64,000 bases of DNA from WJKR01 sp964556395 (GTDB lineage: Archaea > Nanobdellota > Nanobdellia > Woesearchaeales > WJKR01). The notes below the pieces were generated by a model. It was not told where the DNA came from. It saw only the letters and a list, made by a program, of their open reading frames with translations, and did no database searches. The position numbers were made by a program, and so were the translations under genes. Below, piece by piece: positions 1 through 8,467 of the stretch. The stretch covers positions 62,001-126,000 of the forward strand of contig CAZKVR010000001.1 of assembly GCA_964556395.1 (NCBI GenBank), written 5' to 3'. The first letter of the stretch is position 1; each line of letters opens with the position of its first letter.

Positions 1-1027
1 TCAGTATCTTCTTCCTCGAATTGGAATATATCACTATACCTAAGAGGAATGTTATCAGCCACAGCGAGCACGGGTTGAAGCCGTCGATGAAAGCTATGAT
101 CGCTGTCGTGACGTACGTGGGCATGTAGGAAAGGTTCACCACGCCTAGTAGGGGCAGTTCTACCTGTTCTTGAGATTCTGACTTGTAACTCTTTTCAGGC
201 ATGCCTGGTGTTATCCCTTTGATGTTTTCTGCAGGGCAGGGGCAGGTCTTCTCTTCGCACTCCTTGACTAGGGAATCGATGTTGTCCTTTATCGCGTCCT
301 GTCCTATCAGGTAGTTGTCGCCGCTGAACAAGGCAGGGTATCCCGCCATTCTGACACCATAGGTCTCTTTGAACGAGTCGTACAGCTCCTCTTCGGATCC
401 GTTCGAGACGTAGTGGTACACGAGGTGGACGTCCTCGTAGTCCTGCTGTTCAAGGTATGCTTCTAGTTCGGCACAATCGGTGCAGTTCTCGTCCAGGAAG
501 AGGTGCATGCAGGTGGTGTTCGTCTCGTGGGCGCTTTGGTCTCCGGCCTGCGTGGTGTCGTCGGGGGCGGATTCTTCTTGCCGGGTTTCTTGAGCTAACA
601 GCGAGGCTTCTTCCTCTACACCTGCTGTCTCTGCAGGGTCTGGACAGCCGTTCTCGATGCAGTCTTGTACTGCTGCTTCCATCTCTTCTCCCATGGCGTC
701 GTTGTAGCCGACCCAGTGCTCCTCTCCGATAAAGGTTGTGGGAACGCCTCGTGCTTGGAAGCCGTACGCTCGCGCCAATTCTTGGAAGAGTCCGGCGTTC
801 TCAGGGTTCTTCCACGTCTCGAACATCTTCACCTCGACTTCAGGGTATTCCTGTTCCATCTCTTCCAGGAATGGCTTCTCAGTGGCGCAGTGCGGGCAGC
901 CCTCGCCCCAGAAGAAGTAGACCGTCGTCTCGGACTGGCCTTCCTGGGCCGCGACAGGGGTTACTGCCGTGAGCAGCAAGAAGGCCAGGATGAATATTTT
1001 CAATGTTTGTGTTCGCTTGATGTCCAT
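1..1027 (-). CDS. Double thioredoxin-like domain / DsbD-CcdA-like membrane protein, partial
   Basis: This reading frame starts at 1027 and runs off the left edge, giving 342 codons. A signal peptide (about residues 1-27, ending VAA-Q) is followed by a thioredoxin-like domain with CPHC (GEGCPHCATEK) and a cis-Pro loop (GVPTTF). A low-complexity linker leads to a second thioredoxin-like domain with CTDC and GYPALF. The visible end enters a membrane domain containing GFNPCSLW, a signature of the CcdA/DsbD electron carrier family. A GAGGTG ribosome site lies just before the ATG. By family knowledge it should pass thiol electrons across the membrane for disulfide isomerisation or reduction outside. 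The two thioredoxin domains on one chain are unusual; the C-terminal membrane helices are missing from the window. Confidence 0.8.
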   Translation of the reverse strand, partial: MDIKRTQTLKIFILAFLLLTAVTPVAAQEGQSETTVYFFWGEGCPHCATEKPFLEEMEQEYPEVEVKMFETWKNPENAGLFQELARAYGFQARGVPTTFIGEEHWVGYNDAMGEEMEAAVQDCIENGCPDPAETAGVEEEASLLAQETRQEESAPDDTTQAGDQSAHETNTTCMHLFLDENCTDCAELEAYLEQQDYEDVHLVYHYVSNGSEEELYDSFKETYGVRMAGYPALFSGDNYLIGQDAIKDNIDSLVKECEEKTCPCPAENIKGITPGMPEKSYKSESQEQVELPLLGVVNLSYMPTYVTTAIIAFIDGFNPCSLWLITFLLGIVIYSNSRKKIL

Positions 1028-1196
1028 CAGTCACACCTCATACGGTAGGTGAATCTCGAACAGGTTTTTAAAGGTTTTTTTCAAAAAGTGAAATGAGCCC
1101 TCAAGATCGTTTCGTGAGATGAAACCACTCTTTTGCACTACCCCCTCGCGAGAATCCGTGAAAGACGATGATTCCCACGGGTTATGGAGGGACGGC

Positions 1197-1721
1197 TCAT
1201 TCGAGGAAAATGCGTTTCAGGTCGTCGTCCAAGAGTATCATGTTGGTCATCCCTTTCTTCTCCTTCTTCAACACCCCTTTCTTCACCAACCCATCGAGTC
1301 GCCGGTGGATTTTCACTGCGCTCATGGACGTGACTCGGGAGAGCTTGCTCTGCGCGACGCTGCCTCCGCGTCGTATGACCGCTTCTAGTATCTCCTTGCC
1401 CTCAGGGTCCAGGAAGCTAAGCGTCTTCTCCACATCCTGTTTGAAGTGCTTCTTCTCCTTGAAGAAGGATTTCGCCAGGAGGTAATACGTGATAGTGCCC
1501 ACGAAGACGCCTGCTGAGGACAACAACACCAGTATGATGGATGGCGTGAGCCCGCACCCGCACGTTTCACCCACACCATACGTCTCCCTGATATAGAACA
1601 CGGCGAAACTCGATATGAAGACGAATCCCATGACAAGGGATATCGCGAGCATGAGATTGATCAGGTCTTTCCTAGTCTGCATTTCAAACTCTCTTCTCCT
1701 GCCTATGGTTGTGACAGTCAT
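1197..1721 (-). CDS. Membrane-anchored winged-helix transcription regulator
   Basis: This 174-residue protein has two predicted membrane helices (about residues 22-44 and 62-85) and a C-terminal winged helix (about 108-170, beginning at SFLDPEGKEILEAVIRRGG). Such tails resemble the MarR/DUF7343-type winged helices of archaeal membrane-bound regulators. The start at 1721 was chosen because a TATA-like box (TTAAATAC on the minus strand, near 1750) lies about 30 nt upstream, as for a leaderless transcript; ATG at 1682 is an alternative. The Cys-Gly-Cys-Gly in the loop between the helices could sense redox state, and the upstream neighbour is a thiol-exchange protein, but a link is only inference. 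Confidence 0.7.
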   Translation of the reverse strand: MTVTTIGRRREFEMQTRKDLINLMLAISLVMGFVFISSFAVFYIRETYGVGETCGCGLTPSIILVLLSSAGVFVGTITYYLLAKSFFKEKKHFKQDVEKTLSFLDPEGKEILEAVIRRGGSVAQSKLSRVTSMSAVKIHRRLDGLVKKGVLKKEKKGMTNMILLDDDLKRIFLE

Positions 1722-1844
1722 TTATGGGCATGGATAGACCGCAGATGCGTATTTAAGTCTTTCGTCGCTCTCCTGGAACCCGTAGTAAAGAAGAGAGCAA
1801 TCCTCGAGAAACACAAGAAGATAATAAGCGTAAAAAAATGTCGT

Positions 1845-3155
1845 TCACGGCGTCCATCGCATCATCGTCCTAGGGAACGGGATAGCATCCTTGATGTTGT
1901 CAGCTCCGGTGATCCAGGTGATGACGCGTTCCACGCCGACGCCGTAGCCGGAGTGAGGTACCGAACCGTACTCGCGGAGGTCCATGTACCAGTCGTAGTT
2001 GTCGATACTTTCCCCTTCGGCTTCCAGTCGCTCTTTCATATCTTCCACGTCCAGGCTTCGTTCGGACCCGCCGATGATCTCGGTCCCGACCTTGGGCGCG
2101 AGCATGTCGAAACAGAGGGCCTCGTCCGGATACTCAGGGTCTCGCGGCTTGTAGAACGCCATGGCTTCCACCGGGTAGTGGGTCACCACGACTGGCGTGT
2201 CGTAGTGCTGCATGATGGCCTGCTCCTCCTCGGTACGCAAGTCCTTACCGAACGGGACAACCATGCCGTCCTTCTCCTTCAGCGTCGACAAAACCTCGCG
2301 GTACTTGATGGTCGGCCAGTCCTTCTCGGTCATCGCGATGAGCGCGTCCGGGTCTTGCCCGAGGAATTCCAGCTCTTCCCGACACCGCTCCGCCGTCGCC
2401 TTGATGCAGTATTTCAGCTCTTTCTTGGCGAACTCCGTCACTTCGGGCAGTCGCATCCACGCAGCTTCCATCTCGGCCATCCAGAACTCCGACAGGTGTC
2501 GTGAGGTCTTGCTCTTCTCCGCCCTGAACGTGGGTCCGAAGTTGTAGATCCTCTCCAGGGCGAATATCCCTGCTTCCGCGTAGAGCTGCCAGCTCTGCGC
2601 CAGGTAGGTCTTCTTGTCGTAGTACTTGACCTCAAACAGGGTGGAGCCGCCCTCGCACTGGTTCGGCTGCAAGATGGGGGTGTCGAACCGGTAATACCCT
2701 TCCTGGCGGAAGAACTCGTCCCGGGCCTGGACGTACGCGCTCCGCACCTTGAGGATGGCGGCTTGCTTCCGCGTCCGCAACGCGAGATGTCGGACATCCA
2801 ACAAGAACTCTTCCGACTGGTCCTTCTGGATGGGGAACTCGTGGCTCCACCCGACGACCTCGAACGACTCGACCGACACCTCGTACCCTCCAGGGGCGCG
2901 CTCGTCCTCCTTGATGGTACCGGCCAGCTTCACGCTCGCTTCTATCTGGAGCTTTTCAGCCAGTTCGAACTGCTCCGCGCCGACGTCGTCCTTGCGGATG
3001 ACGCACTGGATGGTGTCAGTACTATCTCTCAAGACGATGAAGCGCAGCTTGTTGCTCCCGCGTTCGCGGTGCACCCAACCCCTCAGGGCGACCTTGCCGC
3101 TGCCTTGCGCCTTCACGTCCTTGATGCTCTTGAACTCTATCTCATCTAGTGCCAT
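1845..3155 (-). CDS. asnS: Asparaginyl-tRNA synthetase
   Basis: Class IIb aminoacyl-tRNA synthetase, 436 residues, with an N-terminal OB-fold anticodon domain (GWVHRERGSNKLRFIVLRD, about 26-44) and a class II catalytic core. Motif 2 reads RAEKSKTSRHLSEFWMAE and motif 3 reads GYGVGVERVITWITG. The active-site segment AQSWQLYAEA matches AsnRS rather than AspRS, which usually reads SPQLYKQ. It attaches asparagine to tRNA-Asn in the cytoplasm. Length is normal for archaeal AsnRS. A GAGGT site lies before the ATG. A separate AspRS is encoded at 6770-8467, consistent with direct charging of tRNA-Asn and tRNA-Asp. Confidence 0.92.
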   Translation of the reverse strand: MALDEIEFKSIKDVKAQGSGKVALRGWVHRERGSNKLRFIVLRDSTDTIQCVIRKDDVGAEQFELAEKLQIEASVKLAGTIKEDERAPGGYEVSVESFEVVGWSHEFPIQKDQSEEFLLDVRHLALRTRKQAAILKVRSAYVQARDEFFRQEGYYRFDTPILQPNQCEGGSTLFEVKYYDKKTYLAQSWQLYAEAGIFALERIYNFGPTFRAEKSKTSRHLSEFWMAEMEAAWMRLPEVTEFAKKELKYCIKATAERCREELEFLGQDPDALIAMTEKDWPTIKYREVLSTLKEKDGMVVPFGKDLRTEEEQAIMQHYDTPVVVTHYPVEAMAFYKPRDPEYPDEALCFDMLAPKVGTEIIGGSERSLDVEDMKERLEAEGESIDNYDWYMDLREYGSVPHSGYGVGVERVITWITGADNIKDAIPFPRTMMRWTP

Positions 3156-3228
3156 GGTTGATACCTCGCAATGGTTTGTAATGGTATAACAAAAAAGTTA
3201 CGGTTACTGGTGCAGAAAGAGAACTGCC

Positions 3229-3300
3229 TCAATTGAGGAACGTGTACAGCGTCGCGTAATCCTTCTCCTCATCTTCCACGCGGAGGTAGTAGGCGAACAT
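3229..3300 (-). CDS. Possible 23-residue small protein
   Basis: A short frame, MFAYYLRVEDEEKDYATLYT followed by three residues, has a well placed TATA-like box (CTTTAAATAT on the minus strand near 3325-3335), about 29 nt upstream of the ATG. This matches the leaderless spacing of neighbouring genes. Nothing else is visible in the 230-nt space between AsnRS and the next gene, apart from the TATA box of the plus-strand gene near 3354-3363. I do not recognise the peptide; it may be only a chance frame behind a real promoter or a small RNA. Confidence 0.3.
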   Translation of the reverse strand: MFAYYLRVEDEEKDYATLYTFLN

Positions 3301-3388
3301 GAGAGAGGTGAGAAGACGATGATATTTAAAGCTTGCCGTGGATGGGCGCAAAACATTTATTAAGGCCCATTCTTTCGAGAAAGACACC

Positions 3389-4225
3389 ATGCACATCCCC
3401 AAGAAATCATTCTCAGGCTACGGACGACTACTCGCAGAGTCATGGCAGACCCTGTGGCGGAAACCGATGGCATTCCTACCGACGGGCTACAGCTTCGTCG
3501 GACTCCTCGCTATAAGCGCCATCCTATTAGGTATCGCACAGGTAGCCTACCCCTCGGAGCTGACGGCAACTCAGATTTCCAGCCTCATACCCCTCGCGGT
3601 AGGCGGCGCACTCCTCGTCTTGGCCTTGATCATCCACGTCGGAGCCATGCAGATGGGTGTGTTCAGACGCATCGCGACTGGCAAGGACATCTCGTTCAAG
3701 GAATCCTTCAAAGAAGCGAACAGGCGGTTCATCCAGATGGCAGGCGTCATCCTGGCGGGCTTCGTAGCCTCGCTACCGTTACTCATAGCAGTAGCGGGGT
3801 TGTTCTCGGCGACCACCTGGTTCCTCCAGCAGGAGTTCTCCATGTTCGTCCTCTTCGCAGTAGGCTTCCTCGCACTGCTCATCCTGGCAGGCATGATATT
3901 CTACGGGGCGTGGTTCCTCTTCCTCCTGCCCCTAAGGACGTTCGAGCGGGGCAGCCCTTGGAGCGTCGTGGGCAAGGCGTGGCGCCTACTCTGGAACGAC
4001 GCCAGGCACGTATGGCTCACCTACCTCATCAACCTTGGAGTCAGCCTCGGCCTCACCATCGCCTTGAGCGTCATCTCAGCCATGCTCATGGTCGCCGCAG
4101 GCACGGACAAGACACCAGGGGCGTGGCAGGTCATCCAGACCATCATCAACATGGTCGTCTCGGTCTGGCTCCTCCTCTTCGTCTTCCGATCGTTCGTGAA
4201 GAGGTACCAGCCCAAGGTGGCGTGA
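3389..4225 (+). CDS. Polytopic membrane protein of unknown function
   Basis: About 278 residues with roughly six hydrophobic helices and a cytoplasmic-looking N-terminus that includes SFSGYGRLLAESWQTLWRKP. The layout, with repeated amphipathic segments of the form SFKESFKEANRRF and SPWSVVGKAWRLLWND between paired helices, is common in archaeal proteins of the DUF4013/glycerophosphodiesterase membrane-domain type; I cannot assign a function. The start at 3389 was chosen because the box TTTATTAAG sits about 30 nt upstream. The stop is directly followed by the ATG of tgt, so the two are probably co-transcribed. Confidence 0.75.
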   Translation: MHIPKKSFSGYGRLLAESWQTLWRKPMAFLPTGYSFVGLLAISAILLGIAQVAYPSELTATQISSLIPLAVGGALLVLALIIHVGAMQMGVFRRIATGKDISFKESFKEANRRFIQMAGVILAGFVASLPLLIAVAGLFSATTWFLQQEFSMFVLFAVGFLALLILAGMIFYGAWFLFLLPLRTFERGSPWSVVGKAWRLLWNDARHVWLTYLINLGVSLGLTIALSVISAMLMVAAGTDKTPGAWQVIQTIINMVVSVWLLLFVFRSFVKRYQPKVA

Positions 4226-5344
4226 ATGTTCACCCTGCAAGCGACTGACGGCGGCGCGCGGGCCGGCACCCTCAATCTACGCTCCGGCGCGGTCGAGACG
4301 CCTTTCTTCATGCCCGTCGCCACGTTCGCCACCGGCCGCGGCATCGGACCCCAGGATTACGAAGAGGCAAAGGTACAGGCGACTATCAGCAACTCCTTCC
4401 TCCTCTCCCTCAAGCCAGGGCTTGACGTCATCCAGAAGAAAGGAGGACTCTCAAAGTTTATGGGTTTCCGAGGAGCCACGTTCACGGACAGCGGCGGCTT
4501 CCAGTCGAGCAGCGAGAAGATGTTCGTCAAGGCCTCCCGAAAAGGCATCCACCTACGGAGCCCTTTCGACGGGAGCACGCACGTCATGACGCCGAAGAAG
4601 GTGATGGCGCTCCAGCAGGCGTTGGGAAGCGACGTCGCCATGGTGATCGACGACATGGCGCCGCCCGACGCGTCCAAGGCGGAGTACGAGAAGGCCCTTA
4701 GGAACACGCACCGCTGGGCCGAGGAGTGCAAGGAAGCCCATGATGACAAGAAACAGTTGTTGTTCGCCATCGTCCAGGGCGGCTACGACGCCACGTTGCG
4801 CAAGGAGTCTGCGGAACACTTGACTTCTGTAGGTTTCGACGGGTACGCCGTAGGCGGGTGCGCCATCGGCGAGCCCAAGCCTGACATGTACCGGGCGATC
4901 GAGCACTCCACGCCGTACCTGCCCGAGGACAAGCCGCGATACCTCATGGGGGTTGGCAGCCCGCCCGACATCCTGAAGGCGGTCTCGTTAGGAGTCGATT
5001 GTTTCGACAGCATCTTCCCGACGCGGAACGCACGGCACAGGATGGTCTTCACGCGTCAGGGCCCGTACCAGTTGGAGAAGGCGCGGTACGCCCACGACTC
5101 CGAACCCTTGGAGGAAGGTTGCGGGTGCTGGGTGTGTCGGAAGCACTCGCGCGCGTACATCAGGCACTTGGCGTCGCTGCACGAGGCCGAGGGGATGCGC
5201 TTGAGGCAGGTCCATAACGTGTGGTTCATGATGCGCCTCATGGAAGATACTAGGAAGCACATCCGTGAAGGGACTTTCGAAAGGTTCAAACGAGAATTCT
5301 TGGAGTCGTGGTTCCAGGGCCGAGTGCCAAAGATATATAAATGA
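4226..5344 (+). CDS. tgt: tRNA-guanine transglycosylase, bacterial type
   Basis: This 372-residue TIM-barrel enzyme exchanges guanine in tRNA for a 7-deazaguanine base. Visible motifs are TDSGGFQ (nucleophile region), GFDGYAVGGCAIGEP, PRYLMGVGSP, PTRNAR and the zinc ligands C-x-C-x2-C (CGCWVC) with a following His. These and the length match the bacterial/eukaryotic enzyme acting at position 34 (queuosine), not the longer archaeal enzyme acting at position 15, which carries C-terminal PUA-type domains; none are present here. The gene starts directly after the membrane-protein stop and overlaps the next start (ATGA). Transfer from bacteria is likely. Asn, Asp and Tyr tRNAs are classic queuosine targets, and their synthetases are all encoded in this window. 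Confidence 0.9.
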   Translation: MFTLQATDGGARAGTLNLRSGAVETPFFMPVATFATGRGIGPQDYEEAKVQATISNSFLLSLKPGLDVIQKKGGLSKFMGFRGATFTDSGGFQSSSEKMFVKASRKGIHLRSPFDGSTHVMTPKKVMALQQALGSDVAMVIDDMAPPDASKAEYEKALRNTHRWAEECKEAHDDKKQLLFAIVQGGYDATLRKESAEHLTSVGFDGYAVGGCAIGEPKPDMYRAIEHSTPYLPEDKPRYLMGVGSPPDILKAVSLGVDCFDSIFPTRNARHRMVFTRQGPYQLEKARYAHDSEPLEEGCGCWVCRKHSRAYIRHLASLHEAEGMRLRQVHNVWFMMRLMEDTRKHIREGTFERFKREFLESWFQGRVPKIYK

Positions 5345-5901
5345 GTGCCGTGGCAAGCGGTGTGATGAGCAGGTACGGATGGCTGCTGGCCCTCAAGGCC
5401 GTGGCGGGCGCCGCGAGCGTCGTCACGCTCCTCAAAGGCTGGCCTATAGTGACGTTGGGAGTCTTGGCATTGTTCCTCGCGATACACGCGTACACTTTGC
5501 GCCACGCGCGCCGTAAGGGCGTGTCACACCACTTGGCGAACGCCTCTTCGGCCATCTCGACCGCGACGGTACTCACGCTCCTCGGCGTATTGCTCGCGTG
5601 GCAACGCATCCCCATCATGCTCGGCGCGGTCTTCGTGGCGGCTTCGTTCATCAAGATACTCTTCGTGCTCCTCTCCCTGCCGACGAAAGGATTGCGGCCT
5701 CACAGGCCTGAGAAGTCCAATTGGGCGTTGTTGGCGTCCGTCATCTTCCTGGCGTGCTACATCGTGCCCCAGTATGAGAAGCTGGTGTTGGTATCCGCCT
5801 TGTTCCTCATCTACCTCTTGTTCGCCGTCGCCTCGTTCGTCAAGGGCATCATGGCTCGGAAGGCCGCGAGTAGGCGGCGACGGCTGGCCGCACGACGCTG
5901 A
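5341..5901 (+). CDS. Small polytopic membrane protein
   Basis: A 186-residue protein with about five hydrophobic segments (roughly 10-30, 34-50, 70-85, 90-115 and 130-170) and an Arg-rich cytoplasmic tail. It overlaps the tgt stop by four bases (ATGA), so translation is probably coupled. I do not recognise the family. Its 3' end overlaps the convergent YbaK-like gene by about 50 bases. Confidence 0.65.
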   Translation: MSAVASGVMSRYGWLLALKAVAGAASVVTLLKGWPIVTLGVLALFLAIHAYTLRHARRKGVSHHLANASSAISTATVLTLLGVLLAWQRIPIMLGAVFVAASFIKILFVLLSLPTKGLRPHRPEKSNWALLASVIFLACYIVPQYEKLVLVSALFLIYLLFAVASFVKGIMARKAASRRRRLAARR

Positions 5902-6340
5902 GGAAATCCCTGGTTCTCATCCTGATGCTGTCGTGGTGCGTGCCCGCAGAGAAGACGATGTATTCCTGCGTTTCTTCCAGGTGTCGGTCGAAGTACACCG
6001 GGAGGTTGAAGAGTTGTCCGAACGGCGGGACGCTGCCGACGGCACACCCCGTCGCTTCCAACACTTCACCAGGCGGGGCGAGAGAGACGTTCTTCGTTCC
6101 CAAGACGTCTTTCTTGACCGCCTTGAGGTCGAGCTTGCGGTCGCCGCCGACGATGAACATGGATAATGCGTGAGACTTACGGTCCTTGAGGATGAGCGCT
6201 TTCGCGGCTTCCTCCAACCTCGTGCCGCGGACCTTGGCGGCGTCGGTGCTGCTGTGGACGTGCTCGTGCTCGAAGTGCTCGTAGTCAAAGCCCTTCTCGT
6301 CGAGAAGTGCTTTTATCCTGTTGAAAGCCTCTTCCGCCAT
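5849..6340 (-). CDS. YbaK/ProX-type aminoacyl-tRNA deacylase
   Basis: The 163-residue protein has the YbaK fold: HEHVHSSTDAAKVRG near residue 25, the Lys-containing segment AAKALILKDRK, and GCAVGSVPPFG near residue 100, the conserved Gly-Pro-Pro loop. This family hydrolyses mischarged aminoacyl-tRNA in trans (Cys-tRNA-Pro or Ala-tRNA-Pro); the exact substrate cannot be read here. A TATA-like GCTATAAAAG lies about 29 nt before the ATG. The stop codon lies inside the convergent neighbour. Confidence 0.85.
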   Translation of the reverse strand: MAEEAFNRIKALLDEKGFDYEHFEHEHVHSSTDAAKVRGTRLEEAAKALILKDRKSHALSMFIVGGDRKLDLKAVKKDVLGTKNVSLAPPGEVLEATGCAVGSVPPFGQLFNLPVYFDRHLEETQEYIVFSAGTHHDSIRMRTRDFLSVVRPAVAAYSRPSEP

Positions 6341-6452
6341 GAGGATACGGTAAGAAGAAGGTCTTTTATAGCTTTATGCTCAGCGAGACACCAAAGGATT
6401 TATAACGGGTCGGGCCGTCATCTCAGGAAAACATAGTCGTGGTGATAATCAG

Positions 6453-6728
6453 ATGCCGAGGATAGCGTTGTTCGACAAGCAAGGGCCCGTGGAAGTCTCC
6501 GCGGATGATGGTAAGAAGATGGTGTGCCGGTGCGGCCTCTCCAAGGGGTTCCCGTTCTGCGACGGCTCTCACGAACGGACGAAGGATGAGGAGTCTCACA
6601 AGGTCTACCAGTACACCGCGGACGAGCGCGTCGTCATCGGGGAGATGAAGCATCACTGCGACGGCGAGTGCTCCTGCCACGACGAGGACCACGAGTGCGG
6701 CTGCGGACACCGCCATGATAAAGAGTAG
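6453..6728 (+). CDS. CDGSH iron-sulfur domain protein with Cys/His-rich tail
   Basis: A 91-residue protein with a complete CDGSH motif, CRCGLSKGFPFCDGSH (about residues 24-39). Its three Cys and one His bind a redox-active, labile [2Fe-2S] cluster. The last third is unusual: about 25 residues made almost wholly of Cys, His, Asp and Glu (HHCDGECSCHDEDHECGC), which should bind further metal. A TATA-like box lies near 6400 and GGTGAT precedes the ATG. It may act in iron-sulfur trafficking or metal sensing; this is inference. It is a single gene between convergent neighbours. Confidence 0.85.
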   Translation: MPRIALFDKQGPVEVSADDGKKMVCRCGLSKGFPFCDGSHERTKDEESHKVYQYTADERVVIGEMKHHCDGECSCHDEDHECGCGHRHDKE

Positions 6729-6769
6729 ACGCTGAGCGTCCCAGACTCTTCATGAGAGCATAAAAAAAA

Positions 6770-8467
6770 TTATTTCTCGAGCTTGACGCCGAGCTCGCCC
6801 AGCTGTTTCTCGTTCACAGTCCCGGGGGCTTGGAGCATGAGGTCTTCCGCGTCCTTCGTCTTGGGGAACGCGATGACTTCCCGGATGTTGTCGGCGCCTG
6901 CGAGGAGCATGACCATGCGGTCGAAGCCGAACGCTATGCCGCCGTGCGGCGGCGCCCCGTAGCTGAGGGCTTTGAGGAGGAATCCGAACTTTCGCTCCTG
7001 CTCCTCCTTGGTTATCTTAAGGGCGTCGAACACTTCTTGCTGCAACGACTGGTCGTGGATCCTGATGCTCCCGCCGCCTAGCTCGACGCCGTTGAGCGTG
7101 AGGTCGTACGCCCGCGACCGGGCTTTCTCAGGGCGCTCCTTCAACAGTTCCCGGTCTTCCAGGTTGGGGCTGGTGAACGGGTGGTGCATCGCCACGTACC
7201 GCTCGTCCTCCTCGCTCCATTCCATGAGCGGGAAGTCGGTCACCCAGAGGAAGTTCCACTTGGTCCGGTCGATGAGGCCTAGTTGTTTGCCGAGGTGGTT
7301 GCGCAACGCTCCCAGGGCTGGTGCGACGACGTGTTCCTCGTCCGCGACGAAGAAGAGGTGGCCCCCTTCCTTCATCTCGACGGGCGCTTCTGAGAGGAAC
7401 TTGCTGATGCCACCTTCCAACCCTTCGGAGCCGCGTTTCACCCACGCCAGTCCTTTGGCGCCGTGGTTCTTCACCACGTCGGTGAGCTTGTCGATGTCTT
7501 TCCGGCTGAAGTCGTGGTCGATGTGGAGCATGCGGACGCACGGCGCTTCTTGGAATATCTTGAACTCGGTCTTCTTCGCCCACTCGGTGACGTCCTGTAT
7601 CTCCAACGCGAACCTGGTGTCGGGCTTGTCAGAACCGTACTTCTTCATCGCCTCGTCGTACGGCATCCTAGGGAAGGGCGTCTCGAGCTCGACGCCGAGG
7701 GTTTCCTTCCAGACGTGCTTCATCAGGCCTTCCATGATGGTGTAGATGTCTTCTTCTTCGACGAAGCTGAGCTCGAGGTCTATCTGGGTGAACTCTGGCT
7801 GGCGGTCAGCCCGGAGGTCCTCATCTCGGAAGCATTTGACGACCTGCATGTACCGGTCAAGACCGGAGACTTGGAAGAGCTGCTTGAAGATCTGCGGGCT
7901 CTGCGGCAGGGCGTAGAAGCTACCTTGGTGTACCCTGCTGGGGACGAGGTAGTCGCGGGCTCCTTCCGGCGTGCTCTTGCCGAGTATGGGCGTCTCGATC
8001 TCGAGGAACCCTCGGTCGTCGAGGTATTTCCTCGCAGCGACGGCCGCTTTGCTCCGGAGCTTGAGCCGTTCTTGCATCTCGGGCCTGCGGAGGTCGAGGT
8101 AGCGGTACTTGAGCCGTGTCTCCTCCGTCGTGTCAGGGTTGTCCAAGTCTAAGGGGAGCGGTTTGGCTTTGTTGAGCACCTCCCATTCCTTGACGGAGAC
8201 TTCGATGTCGCCGGTCGGGAGGGCCTCGTTGGGTTCGGGTTTCTCGACCACTTCGCCGACGACCTTGATGACGTCCTCCTTGTGGAGCTTACCTGCCTCC
8301 GAGGCTTGGGAGTCCTTGAACGTGATCTGTGTGATGCCGTAGCGGTCGCGGAGGTCTATGAAGCACAGGTTGCCGTGGGTGCGCACCTTCTGCACCCACC
8401 CTGCCAGTGTCACCTGCTCGCCGGCGTGGCTGGCCGTGAGGTCTCCGCACGTGTGGGTTCGTAACAT
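6770..8467 (-). CDS. aspS: Aspartyl-tRNA synthetase, bacterial type
   Basis: This 565-residue class II synthetase begins with an OB-fold anticodon domain (LAGWVQKVRTHGNLCFIDLR). It has motif 2 FRDEDLRADRQPEFTQID and motif 3 GIAFGFDRMVMLLAG, and between them a large insertion (about residues 280-400) matching the GAD domain of bacterial AspRS. Archaeal AspRS is about 430 residues and lacks that insertion, so the gene was probably acquired from bacteria. It charges tRNA-Asp. A TATA-like box (TTAAATAC) lies about 29 nt before the ATG. The upstream acetyltransferase frame overlaps its first 58 bases. Confidence 0.92.
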   Translation of the reverse strand: MLRTHTCGDLTASHAGEQVTLAGWVQKVRTHGNLCFIDLRDRYGITQITFKDSQASEAGKLHKEDVIKVVGEVVEKPEPNEALPTGDIEVSVKEWEVLNKAKPLPLDLDNPDTTEETRLKYRYLDLRRPEMQERLKLRSKAAVAARKYLDDRGFLEIETPILGKSTPEGARDYLVPSRVHQGSFYALPQSPQIFKQLFQVSGLDRYMQVVKCFRDEDLRADRQPEFTQIDLELSFVEEEDIYTIMEGLMKHVWKETLGVELETPFPRMPYDEAMKKYGSDKPDTRFALEIQDVTEWAKKTEFKIFQEAPCVRMLHIDHDFSRKDIDKLTDVVKNHGAKGLAWVKRGSEGLEGGISKFLSEAPVEMKEGGHLFFVADEEHVVAPALGALRNHLGKQLGLIDRTKWNFLWVTDFPLMEWSEEDERYVAMHHPFTSPNLEDRELLKERPEKARSRAYDLTLNGVELGGGSIRIHDQSLQQEVFDALKITKEEQERKFGFLLKALSYGAPPHGGIAFGFDRMVMLLAGADNIREVIAFPKTKDAEDLMLQAPGTVNEKQLGELGVKLEK

